Shown in pieces: positions 1 through 9,714 of a stretch of DNA of 64,000 nucleotides. Below the pieces are notes generated by a model. The model did not search any database. It saw only the letters and a program-made list of their open reading frames with translations, and had not been told where the DNA came from. The number at the start of each line of letters is the position of its first letter. Positions within the stretch are counted from its first letter, which is position 1. A program made the position numbers and the translations under genes. The DNA is taken from assembly GCA_028688525.1 (NCBI GenBank), contig JAQTYA010000004.1, positions 1 through 64,000 on the forward strand, read 5' to 3'. Source of the stretch: Methylococcus sp. Its GTDB lineage: Bacteria; Pseudomonadota; Gammaproteobacteria; Methylococcales; Methylococcaceae.

Positions 1-2691
1 GCCGTGACCGAATGGTATGAGAACCGGCCGGAAGGCTTGGAGCAAGGCTTTACCCTTGCCCGTCCGCCGGTGGCCGGTGCCGCCTCGATCGAGCTGCGCC
101 TGAGTGCGAGCGGCGATCTCAAGGCCGGAATCGAAAAAGACGGCCACGGGGCAAAGCTCCGCGACAAGCAGGGTCAAGCCGTATTGGCCTACCGCGATCT
201 CAGCGTGGCCGATGCGAAGGGCAAACCGCTCCCGGCCCACCTCACGCTGGCGAGCGGTCAGCTGTCCATAGCCGTGGATACCCGCGGCGCGGCCTGGCCC
301 ATCGTGGTCGATCCGTTGATCGTCAATATCCAGCAGAAACTGACGGCGGAGAACACCGATGGCAGCGACGATGAGGTGGCTGGCGCCTACTACGGCACCT
401 CGGTCGCGCTGAGCGGCGACACCGCCCTGGTCGGGGCTTTCAGGCGATCCTGCGCGGCGGGGATTGAATGCGGCGCGGCTTATGTCTACACCCGCAGCGG
501 AACCGCCTGGGCCATCCAGCAGAAAATCATGGCTCAGAACAGCAACGGCAGCGACGATACGCAGGCGGGCGCTCAGTTTGGCGGCTCGGTTGCGCTGAAT
601 GGCGACACCGCCGTGGTAGGGGCTTCCGGGCAAGACTGCACAGCGGGGCTTAAGTGCGGCGCGGCTTACGTCTATACCCGCAGCGGCACCGCTTGGGCCA
701 TCCAGCAGAAGCTCCTGGCCCAGAACACCGGCGGTAGCGACGACACAAGGGTGTACGCTTATTTGGGCGTCTCGGTTGCGCTGAACGGCGACACCGTTGC
801 GATAGGGGCTTACGGTCGAGACTGCGCGGCGGGGATTAGCTGCGGCGCGGTCTACGTCTATACGCGCAGCGGAACCGCCTGGGCTATCCAGCAGAAGCTC
901 TTAGCCCAGAACACCGATGGCAGCGACGACACGCAGGGCAACGCTACTTTTGGCATCTCGGTCGCCCTGAGCGGCGACACCGCTTTGGTGGGGGCCGATT
1001 CCCGATCCTGCACAGCGGGAGCCAACTGCGGCGCGGCTTACGTCTATACCCGCAGCGGAGCCGCTTGGGCCATCCAGCAGAAGCTCCTGGCCCAGAACAC
1101 CGACGGCAGCGACGACACCCAGGACAGCGCCTATTTTGGCACCTCGGTCGCGCTGAGCGGCGACACCGGACTGGTGGGAGCACCCCAGCAACCTTGTTCC
1201 GCAGGGACCAGCTGCGGCGCGGCTTACATCTACACCCGCAGCGGAACCGCTTGGACCATCCAGCTGAAGCTCCTGGCCCGGAACACCGACGGCAGCGACG
1301 ATGCGGTGGCTGACGCCGCGTTCGGCAACTCGGTGGCACTGAACGGCGGCACCGCCTTGGTGGGGGCTAACTGGCGATCTTGCAGCGCGGGGGGATACTG
1401 CGGAGCGGCTTACCTCTATACCCGCAGCGGCGCCGCTTGGGCCATCCAGCAGAAGCTCCTGGCGCAGAACACCGACGGCAGCGACGACACGGAAGCCGGT
1501 GCCGGATTTGGCGGCTCGGTCGCGCTGGGCGGCAGCACGTCCCTGGCCGGAAGTAGCGGGCGGTCTTGCACGGCGGGCTTTAATTGCGGTGCTGCCTATG
1601 TCTACACGCAGCAATATGTGCTGACGGTCACGGTATCTGCCGGCGGCACGGCGACGAGCAATCCGTCGGGTATCGATTGCGGCGCGACCTGTAGCGCCAA
1701 CTTTGCAGTGGACAGCAGCGTGACACTGACGGCGGCGCCGGCGGCGGGTTACACATTCACCGGCTGGGGCGGGTCCTGCAGCGGCAGCGCGCCGATTTGT
1801 ACCGCGGTGATGAGCGCAGACCAGACGGTGAGTGCGACCTTTGCCGTTGCGCCGACGCTGACGCCGAGCCCCACGGCCACGCCGAGTCCCACGGCCACGC
1901 CGAGTCCCACGGCCACGCCGAGTCCCACGGCTACGCCGAGTCCCACGGCTACGCCGAGTCCCACGGCTATGCCGAGTCCCACGGCTATGCCGAGTCCCAC
2001 TGCAGAGCCGTTCCCCATCGCCACGCCCACTGCCAATTACGCGCTGCAAGTCGAAGTGGTGGGGGCTGCGGGTATGGTAACCAGCTTGCCCGTGGGCATC
2101 GACTGCGGTACCGTCTGCAGTCAGACCTTCCCGGCGGGCAGTGCGGTCTACCTCACGGCGGTGCCGAAACCCGGCTACGAGTTTGCCGGCTGGCTGGACT
2201 GCGACGCCATCCAGAAAGACCTGGTGTGCAGGATGACTCTGACCGGCCCCAAGCCGAGAGTCGTCGCCAGCTTCCGGCCGGATTCCGGGGCCACGCCGTC
2301 GCCTGCCCCGGGCGTTACTCCCGCGCCGACGCCGGTGCCGACCACAACACCGGCGCCGAGCGCAAGTCCTGCTCCGACCGCGGCACCCACGCCGGTACCG
2401 ACCACGGCCCCTAACCCCACACCGACCCCGGCGCCTGCGGCTAACCAGGCGGCCTTGAATGTGGTGACGGTGGGTGCAGGTGTCGTGAACAGCTCGGAGG
2501 AGGGGATCGACTGCGGTCCGGTGTGCAGTGCCAGCTACGACTTGGGCAGCGTGGTCACGCTGACGGCGGTTCCGGCGGAAGGCTACAAGTTCAAGCGCTG
2601 GATCGGCGCCGGCTGCACCGGTCGGAAGCCTTGCACGCTTATTTTGAACAAGGGTAAGACCGTCAAGGCCAGGTTCGTGAAGAGGAGGTAG
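1..2691 (+). CDS. Secreted/surface FG-GAP-like repeat protein with C-terminal InlB-B-type repeats and Pro/Thr-rich linkers (5' partial, runs off window)
   Basis: Open frame from window edge; seven ~62-aa repeats (KLLAQNTDGSDD...FGxSVALSGDTALVGA...CGAAYVYTRSGTAWAIQQ); three GIDCGxxCS...VTLTAxPxxGYxFxxW modules separated by TPSPTA/PTPAP linkers. Confidence 0.75.
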   Translation, partial: AVTEWYENRPEGLEQGFTLARPPVAGAASIELRLSASGDLKAGIEKDGHGAKLRDKQGQAVLAYRDLSVADAKGKPLPAHLTLASGQLSIAVDTRGAAWPIVVDPLIVNIQQKLTAENTDGSDDEVAGAYYGTSVALSGDTALVGAFRRSCAAGIECGAAYVYTRSGTAWAIQQKIMAQNSNGSDDTQAGAQFGGSVALNGDTAVVGASGQDCTAGLKCGAAYVYTRSGTAWAIQQKLLAQNTGGSDDTRVYAYLGVSVALNGDTVAIGAYGRDCAAGISCGAVYVYTRSGTAWAIQQKLLAQNTDGSDDTQGNATFGISVALSGDTALVGADSRSCTAGANCGAAYVYTRSGAAWAIQQKLLAQNTDGSDDTQDSAYFGTSVALSGDTGLVGAPQQPCSAGTSCGAAYIYTRSGTAWTIQLKLLARNTDGSDDAVADAAFGNSVALNGGTALVGANWRSCSAGGYCGAAYLYTRSGAAWAIQQKLLAQNTDGSDDTEAGAGFGGSVALGGSTSLAGSSGRSCTAGFNCGAAYVYTQQYVLTVTVSAGGTATSNPSGIDCGATCSANFAVDSSVTLTAAPAAGYTFTGWGGSCSGSAPICTAVMSADQTVSATFAVAPTLTPSPTATPSPTATPSPTATPSPTATPSPTATPSPTAMPSPTAMPSPTAEPFPIATPTANYALQVEVVGAAGMVTSLPVGIDCGTVCSQTFPAGSAVYLTAVPKPGYEFAGWLDCDAIQKDLVCRMTLTGPKPRVVASFRPDSGATPSPAPGVTPAPTPVPTTTPAPSASPAPTAAPTPVPTTAPNPTPTPAPAANQAALNVVTVGAGVVNSSEEGIDCGPVCSASYDLGSVVTLTAVPAEGYKFKRWIGAGCTGRKPCTLILNKGKTVKARFVKRR
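337..1617 (+). repeat. Seven tandem ~186-bp (62-aa) coding repeats
   Basis: Direct reading of the translated ORF; each unit carries a C-X5-C pair (CxAGxxCGA). Confidence 0.85.
1861..2004 (+). repeat. 18-bp minisatellite (acgccgagtcccacggcc) x8 encoding TPSPTA/MPSPTA
   Basis: Eight consecutive 18-bp units with few substitutions. Confidence 0.9.
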
Positions 2692-2784
2692 CGGTTCCGT
2701 CGGCCCGTCACGGGCGTTCCCATCCCCCGAATCGGGCGCTGAGAGGGATTAAGGGCAGCGTCTTTTGGCGGGTCGGATGCTTGT

Positions 2785-2834
2785 ATCCAGGGTCTCCATC
2801 TTTGGAGCCTGGATGCCGGAGTCCGATCCGGCAT
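2785..2834. repeat. Two adjacent hairpins, possible dispersed repeat/terminator
   Basis: ATCCAGG-gt-CTCCA-tctt-TGGAG-CCTGGAT (2785-2814) and ATGCCGGA-gtccga-TCCGGCAT (2813-2834). Confidence 0.55.
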
Positions 2835-2992
2835 GACGGTTGTCGTTCCGGCCACGAACCCGGAACCCAGGGCCATCGAGGGCAAGCTCGACACTAGCGC
2901 TGAGTTGGATTCAGAGTGGCGTCTTGTTGCTGGGTGCCTGCGCCCGATCTGGTATGACAGCCTTTCGAACTCAGCAGGATTCGATTACAGCA

Positions 2993-5491
2993 TTACGCAT
3001 CCGGCGTGAACGGCTGCAGTTTCCAGATATTTTCCGCATATTCGCGAATGGCCCGGTCCGACGAGAACTTGCCCATGCGGGCGACGTTAAGGATGGACAT
3101 GCGGGTCCAGTGCTGGGTGTCGCGGTAGGCATGGTCCACTTCTTGCTGGCAATTGACGTAAGGCCGGTAATCCGCCATCAGCAAATAGTCGTCATGATGC
3201 AACAGATGCTCGGTGAGAGGGCGAAACAGTTCGGTATCGCCGTGCGAGAACATTCCGCTGTCGATCAGCGCTATGACGCCGCTCAATTCGGGATCTCCGT
3301 GGCAGTAGTCGCCGGGGTTGTAGCCGTTGGACTTGAGCTTGTCGACCTGCGCGCAGGTCAGGCCGAACAGGAAGAAATTTTCAGCCCCTACTTCCTCTCT
3401 GATCTCCACGTTGGCGCCGTCCAGCGTGCCGATGGTCAGCGCACCGTTCAGCGAGAGTTTCATGTTGCCGGTGCCCGAGGCTTCCTTGCCCGCGGTCGAG
3501 ATCTGCTCGGACAGGTCGGCAGCCGGATAGATGTTTTGAGCGTGCTTGACGTTGTAGTCCGGCAGGAATACCACCTTGATGAGGTCGCGTACCGCCGGGT
3601 CTTGGTTCACTGTCTCGCCGACGGAGTTGATCAGCTTGATGATCAGCTTAGCCATGAAATAGCCGGGCGCGGCCTTGCCGCCGAACAAAAAGGTGCGCGG
3701 CGTGATCTGGAGCTTAGGATCGTGCTTGAGACGCTGGTATAGCGTGATGATGTGCAGCACATTCAAATGCTGGCGCTTGTATTCGTGAATGCGTTTGACC
3801 TGAACGTCGAACAGCGAGTTCGGATCGACGACGACGCCGGTGCGTTCGCGGATGATCTTCGCTAGCCGCACCTTGTTTTCCAGTTTGACCCGTGCCCAGT
3901 CCTGTTGGAAGCCGGCATCGCCTGCGAACTGTTCCAGCGCCTTGAGCTGGTCCAGATTCGATAGCCAACCGTCGCCGATACGGGCGTCGATCAATCGCGT
4001 CAGTCCTGGATTGCTCAGCCCCAGGAAGCGCCGGGGTGTGATGCCATTGGTGACGTTCTGGAAGCGCTTGGGATCTAAGTCGTGGAAGTCGGGGAAGAGC
4101 TGGGTTTTCACCAGTTCCGAATGCAGCTCTGCAACGCCGTTGACGGTGTGGCTGCCGACCATCGCCAAATTGGCCATGCGCACATATTTCTCGCCGCTCT
4201 CGTCGATGATCGACATTCGGGCGATTTTGCCTTCGTCGCCCGGAAAACGTGTACGGACCTCGTCGAGGAAGCGACGGTTGATCTCGTGGATGATCTCCAG
4301 ATGCCGAGGAAGGACTGCGCCGAACAGCGGCAGGGGCCATTTCTCCAGCGCTTCCGGCAGCAGGGTGTGGTTGGTGTAGGAAAATGTCTTGCGGGTGATG
4401 TCCCAGGCCAGCTCCCAGGGCTGGGTGTATTTGTCCACCAGTTGCCGCATCAACTCCGCCACGGCGATGGCGGGATGGGTATCGTTCAACTGGATGCAGA
4501 ACATGCGGTGGAAGCGTTCCAGCGTCGAGCCGCGGCGCAGGCAGAGCCGGATCATGTCCTTGATCGAGCAGGCGACGAAGAAGTATTGCTGCTCCAGCCG
4601 CAGCCGCTTACCTTCGAGCTGTTCGTCGTTGGGGTACAGAACCTTGGAGAGGTTCTCCGAAAAGACTTTCTCCTCCACCGCGCCGTAGTAATCGCCCCGG
4701 TTGAAGTCGGAGAAGTCGAAAGATTGCGCGGCCTCGCTGCTCCATAGCCGCAGCAGCACGCAAGTGTCGGAGCGGTAGCCGATGATCGGCGTGTCGTAGG
4801 GAATGCCGACGACGACGCGGTCCGGCATCCAGCGCACCCGGAAGTTGCCGTGCTCATCGTTATAAGTCTCGGTATGGCCGCCGAGCTTGACGATCTGGGC
4901 GAAATTCGGCCGCTTGATCTCCCAAATGTTGCCGTGCAGCAGCCATTTGTCGGTAACTTCTGTCTGCCAGCCGTTTTTGATGATCTGGTCGAAGATGCCG
5001 AATTCGTAGCGGATGCCGTAGCCGGTCGCCGGATACCTAAGGGTTGCCAAGGAGTCGAGGTAACAGGCGGCTAGCCGGCCCAGCCCACCGTTGCCCAGGC
5101 CGGGTTCTTCCTCCAGGCCGATGATTTTGTCGAAATCCAGTTCCGGCAGCGCTTCGCGGGCATTGTCGGCGGCGCCGAGATTGAGCAGGCTGTTGCCCAG
5201 ATGCGGACCGGGAAGGAACTCTGCAGACAAGTAGGAGACTTGCCGCGCATCCGGGGCGTTCCTCTTTTCGTATTTCCGGACCCAGCGCAGCATCAATCGG
5301 TCGCGTACCGACGCGGCGACAGCTTCGTACCAATCTTCCGGCGTGGCCGTTTCCCAGGGTCGCCCCACCGCATAGTTGAGATTGTCGACGATAGCGGCCC
5401 TGAGAATCGCAGGAGTCAATCCGACCCGTATGTGTCCCGGTCCGCTAGTTTCTTGAACGGTTTTTTTCAGATCCGGCTTTTCGCTTGCCAT
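2993..5491 (-). CDS. glgP: Glycogen/starch phosphorylase
   Basis: 832 aa; EEEPGLGNGGLGRLAACYLDSLATL, FQNVTNGITPRRFL, EASGTGNMKLSLNGALTIGTLDGANVEI motifs. Confidence 0.95.
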   Translation of the reverse strand: MASEKPDLKKTVQETSGPGHIRVGLTPAILRAAIVDNLNYAVGRPWETATPEDWYEAVAASVRDRLMLRWVRKYEKRNAPDARQVSYLSAEFLPGPHLGNSLLNLGAADNAREALPELDFDKIIGLEEEPGLGNGGLGRLAACYLDSLATLRYPATGYGIRYEFGIFDQIIKNGWQTEVTDKWLLHGNIWEIKRPNFAQIVKLGGHTETYNDEHGNFRVRWMPDRVVVGIPYDTPIIGYRSDTCVLLRLWSSEAAQSFDFSDFNRGDYYGAVEEKVFSENLSKVLYPNDEQLEGKRLRLEQQYFFVACSIKDMIRLCLRRGSTLERFHRMFCIQLNDTHPAIAVAELMRQLVDKYTQPWELAWDITRKTFSYTNHTLLPEALEKWPLPLFGAVLPRHLEIIHEINRRFLDEVRTRFPGDEGKIARMSIIDESGEKYVRMANLAMVGSHTVNGVAELHSELVKTQLFPDFHDLDPKRFQNVTNGITPRRFLGLSNPGLTRLIDARIGDGWLSNLDQLKALEQFAGDAGFQQDWARVKLENKVRLAKIIRERTGVVVDPNSLFDVQVKRIHEYKRQHLNVLHIITLYQRLKHDPKLQITPRTFLFGGKAAPGYFMAKLIIKLINSVGETVNQDPAVRDLIKVVFLPDYNVKHAQNIYPAADLSEQISTAGKEASGTGNMKLSLNGALTIGTLDGANVEIREEVGAENFFLFGLTCAQVDKLKSNGYNPGDYCHGDPELSGVIALIDSGMFSHGDTELFRPLTEHLLHHDDYLLMADYRPYVNCQQEVDHAYRDTQHWTRMSILNVARMGKFSSDRAIREYAENIWKLQPFTPDA

Positions 5492-5546
5492 GGGGAAGTT
5501 CTCCGAGTCGAGTACAAGTTGGCGCGCTAGCCGGCATGATACCGCG

Positions 5547-7691
5547 CTAAAACTCTCCGCGTCTGGCCGCCTCCATCAGCAGGGCCTGCGCGCCGCGTTC
5601 CGCCGCGGCATCGACCGGATGCCGCTGCAGATAGCGCCCGTCCGCTTGCAGATCCCAGGCCTGGCGGTTGTCGCCCAGCATGAGCTCGAGCACCGTCTTG
5701 AGATGGGACATGGCTGTGGGATCCTCCACCGGGGTGACCGCTTCGACGCGCTGGTCTAGATTTCGCGTCATCCAATCGGCGCTGCCGATGTAGATTTCCT
5801 CGGCTCCGCCATTGTGGAAATGGAAAATCCGCGAGTGTTCGAGGTAACGGCCGATGATGCTGACGACGCGGATATTGTCGCTGAGGCCTGGGACGCCGGG
5901 GCGCAGGCAGCAGATGCCGCGGACGATCAAGTCGATCCGCACTCCGGCCTGGGAGGCCTCGTAAATATGCCGGATCATTTCGGGGTCGACCAAGGCATTC
6001 ATCTTAGCGGCGATGTAACCCCCGGTGCCGCTGCGGGCGTGCTCCATCTCCCGCGTAATCAGTTCACACACACGCTTACGCAGAGTTAGCGGTGCAACCA
6101 GCAGCTTGCGGTAGGCGTCCTGCTTGGAATAGCCGGTGAGGAAGTTGAACAGGTCGCCGACGTCTGCGCACAGGTCTTCCCGGCAGCTTAGGAGGCCGAG
6201 GTCAGTATACAAGGTGGCGGTCTTCGGGTTGTAGTTGCCGGTGCCGATGTGGACGTAGCGGCGCAGGCTTTCGCCTTCCTTGCGCACCACCAGGGCGACC
6301 TTGGTGTGGGTCTTCAGACCGACGACCCCATAGACCACATGGGCTCCCGCGTCCTCCAGTTTCTTGGCCCAGGCGATGTTGTTCTCTTCGTCGAAACGCG
6401 CCTTTAGTTCGACTAGCGCGGCGACCTGCTTGCGAGCCTCGGCGGCGGCGATCAAGGCATGGACGATCGGCGAATCGCCCGAAGTACGGTAAAGCGTCAG
6501 TTTGATCGCGAGCACTTGAGGGTCGCGCGCGGCTTCGGTCAGGAATTCCTGCACCGAGGCAGCGAACGAATGGTAGGGATGGTGGACGAGGATGTCCCCC
6601 TTCTTGATCTCGTCGAAAATCGTGGCCGGCGGATCGAGACTTTCTAGGTCTGCCGCCGCGGGGCGCTGAAACCGTACCGGTACCATGGGTGTCCAGGGCC
6701 GATCCTTAAGTTCAGGCAAGGGCAAGGACGCGAAGTAGAACAGGTCCTTGAGATGCAGCAATCCGTCGATTTCGTAGACTTCGCGCTCGGAGACTTCCAG
6801 TTCGTCCATCAGCGCAAGGCGCAGCTCGGCAGGCATGGAGCGCTCAATTTCCAAGCGGCAGACGAAGCCGTCCAGTCGGCGCTTGTTGACCTCTTCCTCG
6901 ATAGCAAACAGCAGGTCTTCGGCTTCGTCTTCCTTCACGGTGAAATCGGCATCCCGCGTGATGCGGAACATATGCTGGCCGCGGATGGTCATGCCGGGGA
7001 ACAGTCGGTGCAGGTTGCCGGCGATGAGCTGTTCCAGCGGAATACCGCTCCACACGGAGTCCTCGGCTTGCCCTTTCGGCAGGGCGACGAAGCGGGGCAG
7101 GCTGTCCGGCACTTTGATCCGAGCGAACTTCGTTACACCGGTGCCAGGGTCCTCGACGGTCACGGCCAGGTTCAAGCTGAGGTTCGACATCTGCGGGAAC
7201 GGGTGGCCGGCGTCTACGCTCAAAGGCGTGAGCACCGGGAACACCTGGTCGGAGAAATGGGCATCGACGCTCAGCCTCTGGTCCTCGCCCAGATCGGCAT
7301 AATCGAGCAGGCGAATCTCTTGCTGTGCCATGAGCACACGAAGTTCCTCTTCAAACAGCCGGTGCTGCAGGCTGACCTTTTCGGCCAGATGTTCCCGAAC
7401 CGCAGCCAGTTCCTGAGTCGGGGACAGCCCGTCCGGGGCAGACGAGGCGACGCCGGCCTGCTCCCGCTCCAGTATGCCGGACAGCCGGACCATGAAAAAT
7501 TCGTCCAGGTTGGCACTGAAGATGGCAGCGAATTTGAGGCGTTCGAGCAGGGGCGTGCGCTCGTCGATGGCTTCCTGCAGTACCCGGTCGTTGAAATCGA
7601 GCCAGCTCAGCTCGCGGTTGAAGAATAAGTCGGTCTCTGCGCATGTGACCGGGTTCGAAGGTGCAACGCTCATGGCCTGCTCTGGTGTCAT
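5547..7691 (-). CDS. ppk1: Polyphosphate kinase 1
   Basis: FFNRELSWLDFNDRVLQEA, SANLDEFFMVRLSG, HHPYHSFAASVQEF, KTHTKVALVVR, YVHIGTGNYNPKTA; start chosen at internal ATG (ORF track start is 7793). Confidence 0.95.
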   Translation of the reverse strand: MTPEQAMSVAPSNPVTCAETDLFFNRELSWLDFNDRVLQEAIDERTPLLERLKFAAIFSANLDEFFMVRLSGILEREQAGVASSAPDGLSPTQELAAVREHLAEKVSLQHRLFEEELRVLMAQQEIRLLDYADLGEDQRLSVDAHFSDQVFPVLTPLSVDAGHPFPQMSNLSLNLAVTVEDPGTGVTKFARIKVPDSLPRFVALPKGQAEDSVWSGIPLEQLIAGNLHRLFPGMTIRGQHMFRITRDADFTVKEDEAEDLLFAIEEEVNKRRLDGFVCRLEIERSMPAELRLALMDELEVSEREVYEIDGLLHLKDLFYFASLPLPELKDRPWTPMVPVRFQRPAAADLESLDPPATIFDEIKKGDILVHHPYHSFAASVQEFLTEAARDPQVLAIKLTLYRTSGDSPIVHALIAAAEARKQVAALVELKARFDEENNIAWAKKLEDAGAHVVYGVVGLKTHTKVALVVRKEGESLRRYVHIGTGNYNPKTATLYTDLGLLSCREDLCADVGDLFNFLTGYSKQDAYRKLLVAPLTLRKRVCELITREMEHARSGTGGYIAAKMNALVDPEMIRHIYEASQAGVRIDLIVRGICCLRPGVPGLSDNIRVVSIIGRYLEHSRIFHFHNGGAEEIYIGSADWMTRNLDQRVEAVTPVEDPTAMSHLKTVLELMLGDNRQAWDLQADGRYLQRHPVDAAAERGAQALLMEAARRGEF

Positions 7692-8088
7692 AGGGTACGG
7701 ACGGTGGTGGGCGATAAAGACGAAGTGCAGAAGACGGTACTGGACGATTGTTAAAACTGCGGGAAAGGCGGGCTGCCGGGGGATTCTTAACATCCCGACG
7801 CTAAGCTCAGGAATCGTTTTTTTGTGTTTGCAACGTTCGGCTTGGACCTATCAGCGCCGCGAATTCGTGCATCGCGACGAATTGCGCCAGGGGCAGATTG
7901 GTGCCGGCGAGTATGAGGATGAAAAGCGGAGGCGTCCTGCTGATGCGGATTTGGGTTCCGTTGCGGGTGGAGGGAAATGGGATCGGATAGGGCCTATTGC
8001 GTACCGCAGCCACTCGCGGTTCGCCATGCGAGTATGCTATAGAGCCTCCCGATGCAGGGCAAAACAGGATTGCGCAAGGACTCGTCTG

Positions 8089-9714
8089 ATGGATTCTCTA
8101 GATAGCCTCGTTCTCGGGCTCGGCCTATTCTTCTTGGGGCTGCGACTGGTGGGCCAGAATCTCCGCGAATTGAGCGGCGCCGGCTTCCGCAACGTCGTTA
8201 AGTCCGCGACCCATACGCCGCTGCTGGCGGCGGCTTTGGGCGTGATGAGCGGCATGGCGACACAGAGCGCTACGGCCGTGACCTTCATCCTGGTCAGCAT
8301 GCTGGGGGGCGGGTTGATCAAGCCGCCTTCCGCCCGCCTCATCGTGGTCTGGTCCAATGTTGGCCTCACTGCCCTAGCCTTTCTCGCTACCGTCGACATC
8401 CATCCGCTGGTCGCCTATTTCGTGGGCGGTTGCGGTATCGCGCTCGGTGCTATCCGCGCCAAGCCCTGGAGCACGGTCGCCGGCGCCTTGCTCGGCATCG
8501 GCCTGCTGCTGTTCGCGCTCGAAAACATGGGTGCCGGAGCGGCACCGCTCAAAGATACGCCTTGGTTCCGCCAGGGGCTGGAGGTCGCCCAGGCATCGCC
8601 TTGGCTCGCTTTCGCCTTCGGTATCGGTGCGGCGGTCCTGCTGCAGTCGAATTCCGGAGCGGCCATGCTGGTGATTACCCTGAGCGTCGCCGGCGCCATC
8701 CCGGCGAACGACGCCCTGCCGATGATTTACGGCACCAATATGGGGGCGATCGTGCTACGTGGCTTCCTGGCGATGGGCTTGAAAGGCGATGCCGTCCGGC
8801 TGGTGCGGACCGAGGATCTTTTTTGCCTGGTCAGCGGTGCTTTGATGATGGCGCTGTTCGTCGCCGAAGGCTTCGGCGTGCCGCTGGTCAATGCTCTGTG
8901 CGCCTATGTCACTCCCGCGTTGTCCGGGCAACTGGCCTTTGCATTCCTGCTGTCGAACCTGTTGCCCGCGTTGTTGCTGTCACCGCTGTTGCCCTTATGC
9001 GCCCGCGGACTCGACCGGTTCTGGCGGCCAGGGCCGGTACCCCCGAGCGGGGAGCCGGCTTTTCTATCCGGCCATGCGCTGGAGGATGCGCCGACTGCCC
9101 TCGATCTCCTGGACAAGGAAATGGGCCGGCTGCTCGGATTGCTGCACGTGAGTTCCGGCCGGACCGGCGACCGGGACGTGCCTGCAGATGCGGACATCGA
9201 GGCCTTGCTGGCGCCGGAATTCGTTCAGCTCGCATCCGCTATCGAAAGCTTCTGCGTGAAGCTCGCCTTGCGCGACGGTTTGGGGCCGGAGGAAACCTCG
9301 CGGCTTCAGCTACTGCGCGCCGCCTTGAGTATCGTGCGGCACATCGCCGAGGCTACGGGCGAGTTTGCCTTGCATGCCAGGGTTTTACCCGCAGCGAACG
9401 CGGCTTTGGTCGAGCCGTTACAGGTGCGGCTGGAGGCATTGCTAGCGGATGCAGCGGTAGTGACGGCTTCGCTCGACGCTTCGGGGATCGGCGATTTTTA
9501 CGCACAAAGCCGGCGCCATGGCCAGCCGATAATTGCGTTAAGGCAGGCTTTTGCGGAAGGCGCCGCCGCCGCGCCGGTGGAGCAGCGTTTAGCGCTTGGG
9601 GCCTTGGATAGCGAGTTCGAGATTTGCGTGTGGCTGTTGCACCGCCTCGCCAAACTATTGACCCGCCTTAATCCGGCTAAGAGCGGTGGGGACGCTGGGG
9701 CGGCCCCCTCATGA
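8089..9714 (+). CDS. Na/Pi-cotransporter family protein (PhoU-like C-terminal region)
   Basis: MDSLDSLVLGLGLFFLGLRLVGQNL..., duplicated TQSATA / LLQSNSGAAMLV Na/Pi motifs; helical C-terminus. Confidence 0.85.
   Translation: MDSLDSLVLGLGLFFLGLRLVGQNLRELSGAGFRNVVKSATHTPLLAAALGVMSGMATQSATAVTFILVSMLGGGLIKPPSARLIVVWSNVGLTALAFLATVDIHPLVAYFVGGCGIALGAIRAKPWSTVAGALLGIGLLLFALENMGAGAAPLKDTPWFRQGLEVAQASPWLAFAFGIGAAVLLQSNSGAAMLVITLSVAGAIPANDALPMIYGTNMGAIVLRGFLAMGLKGDAVRLVRTEDLFCLVSGALMMALFVAEGFGVPLVNALCAYVTPALSGQLAFAFLLSNLLPALLLSPLLPLCARGLDRFWRPGPVPPSGEPAFLSGHALEDAPTALDLLDKEMGRLLGLLHVSSGRTGDRDVPADADIEALLAPEFVQLASAIESFCVKLALRDGLGPEETSRLQLLRAALSIVRHIAEATGEFALHARVLPAANAALVEPLQVRLEALLADAAVVTASLDASGIGDFYAQSRRHGQPIIALRQAFAEGAAAAPVEQRLALGALDSEFEICVWLLHRLAKLLTRLNPAKSGGDAGAAPS

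Noticed and set aside
1861-2004. Short tandem repeats considered as CRISPR
   Set aside because: No spacers; units are contiguous and in-frame coding for TPSPTA.
901-2049. Long minus-strand ORF antisense to the FG-GAP repeat gene (382 aa)
   Set aside because: Arg/Gly-rich shadow frame generated by high-GC repeats; the plus-strand frame has recognisable domains.
2840-3742. 300-aa plus-strand ORF antisense to glgP
   Set aside because: Shadow ORF opposite a clearly conserved glycogen phosphorylase.
6753-7628. 291-aa plus-strand ORF antisense to ppk1
   Set aside because: Shadow ORF opposite conserved Ppk1 motifs.
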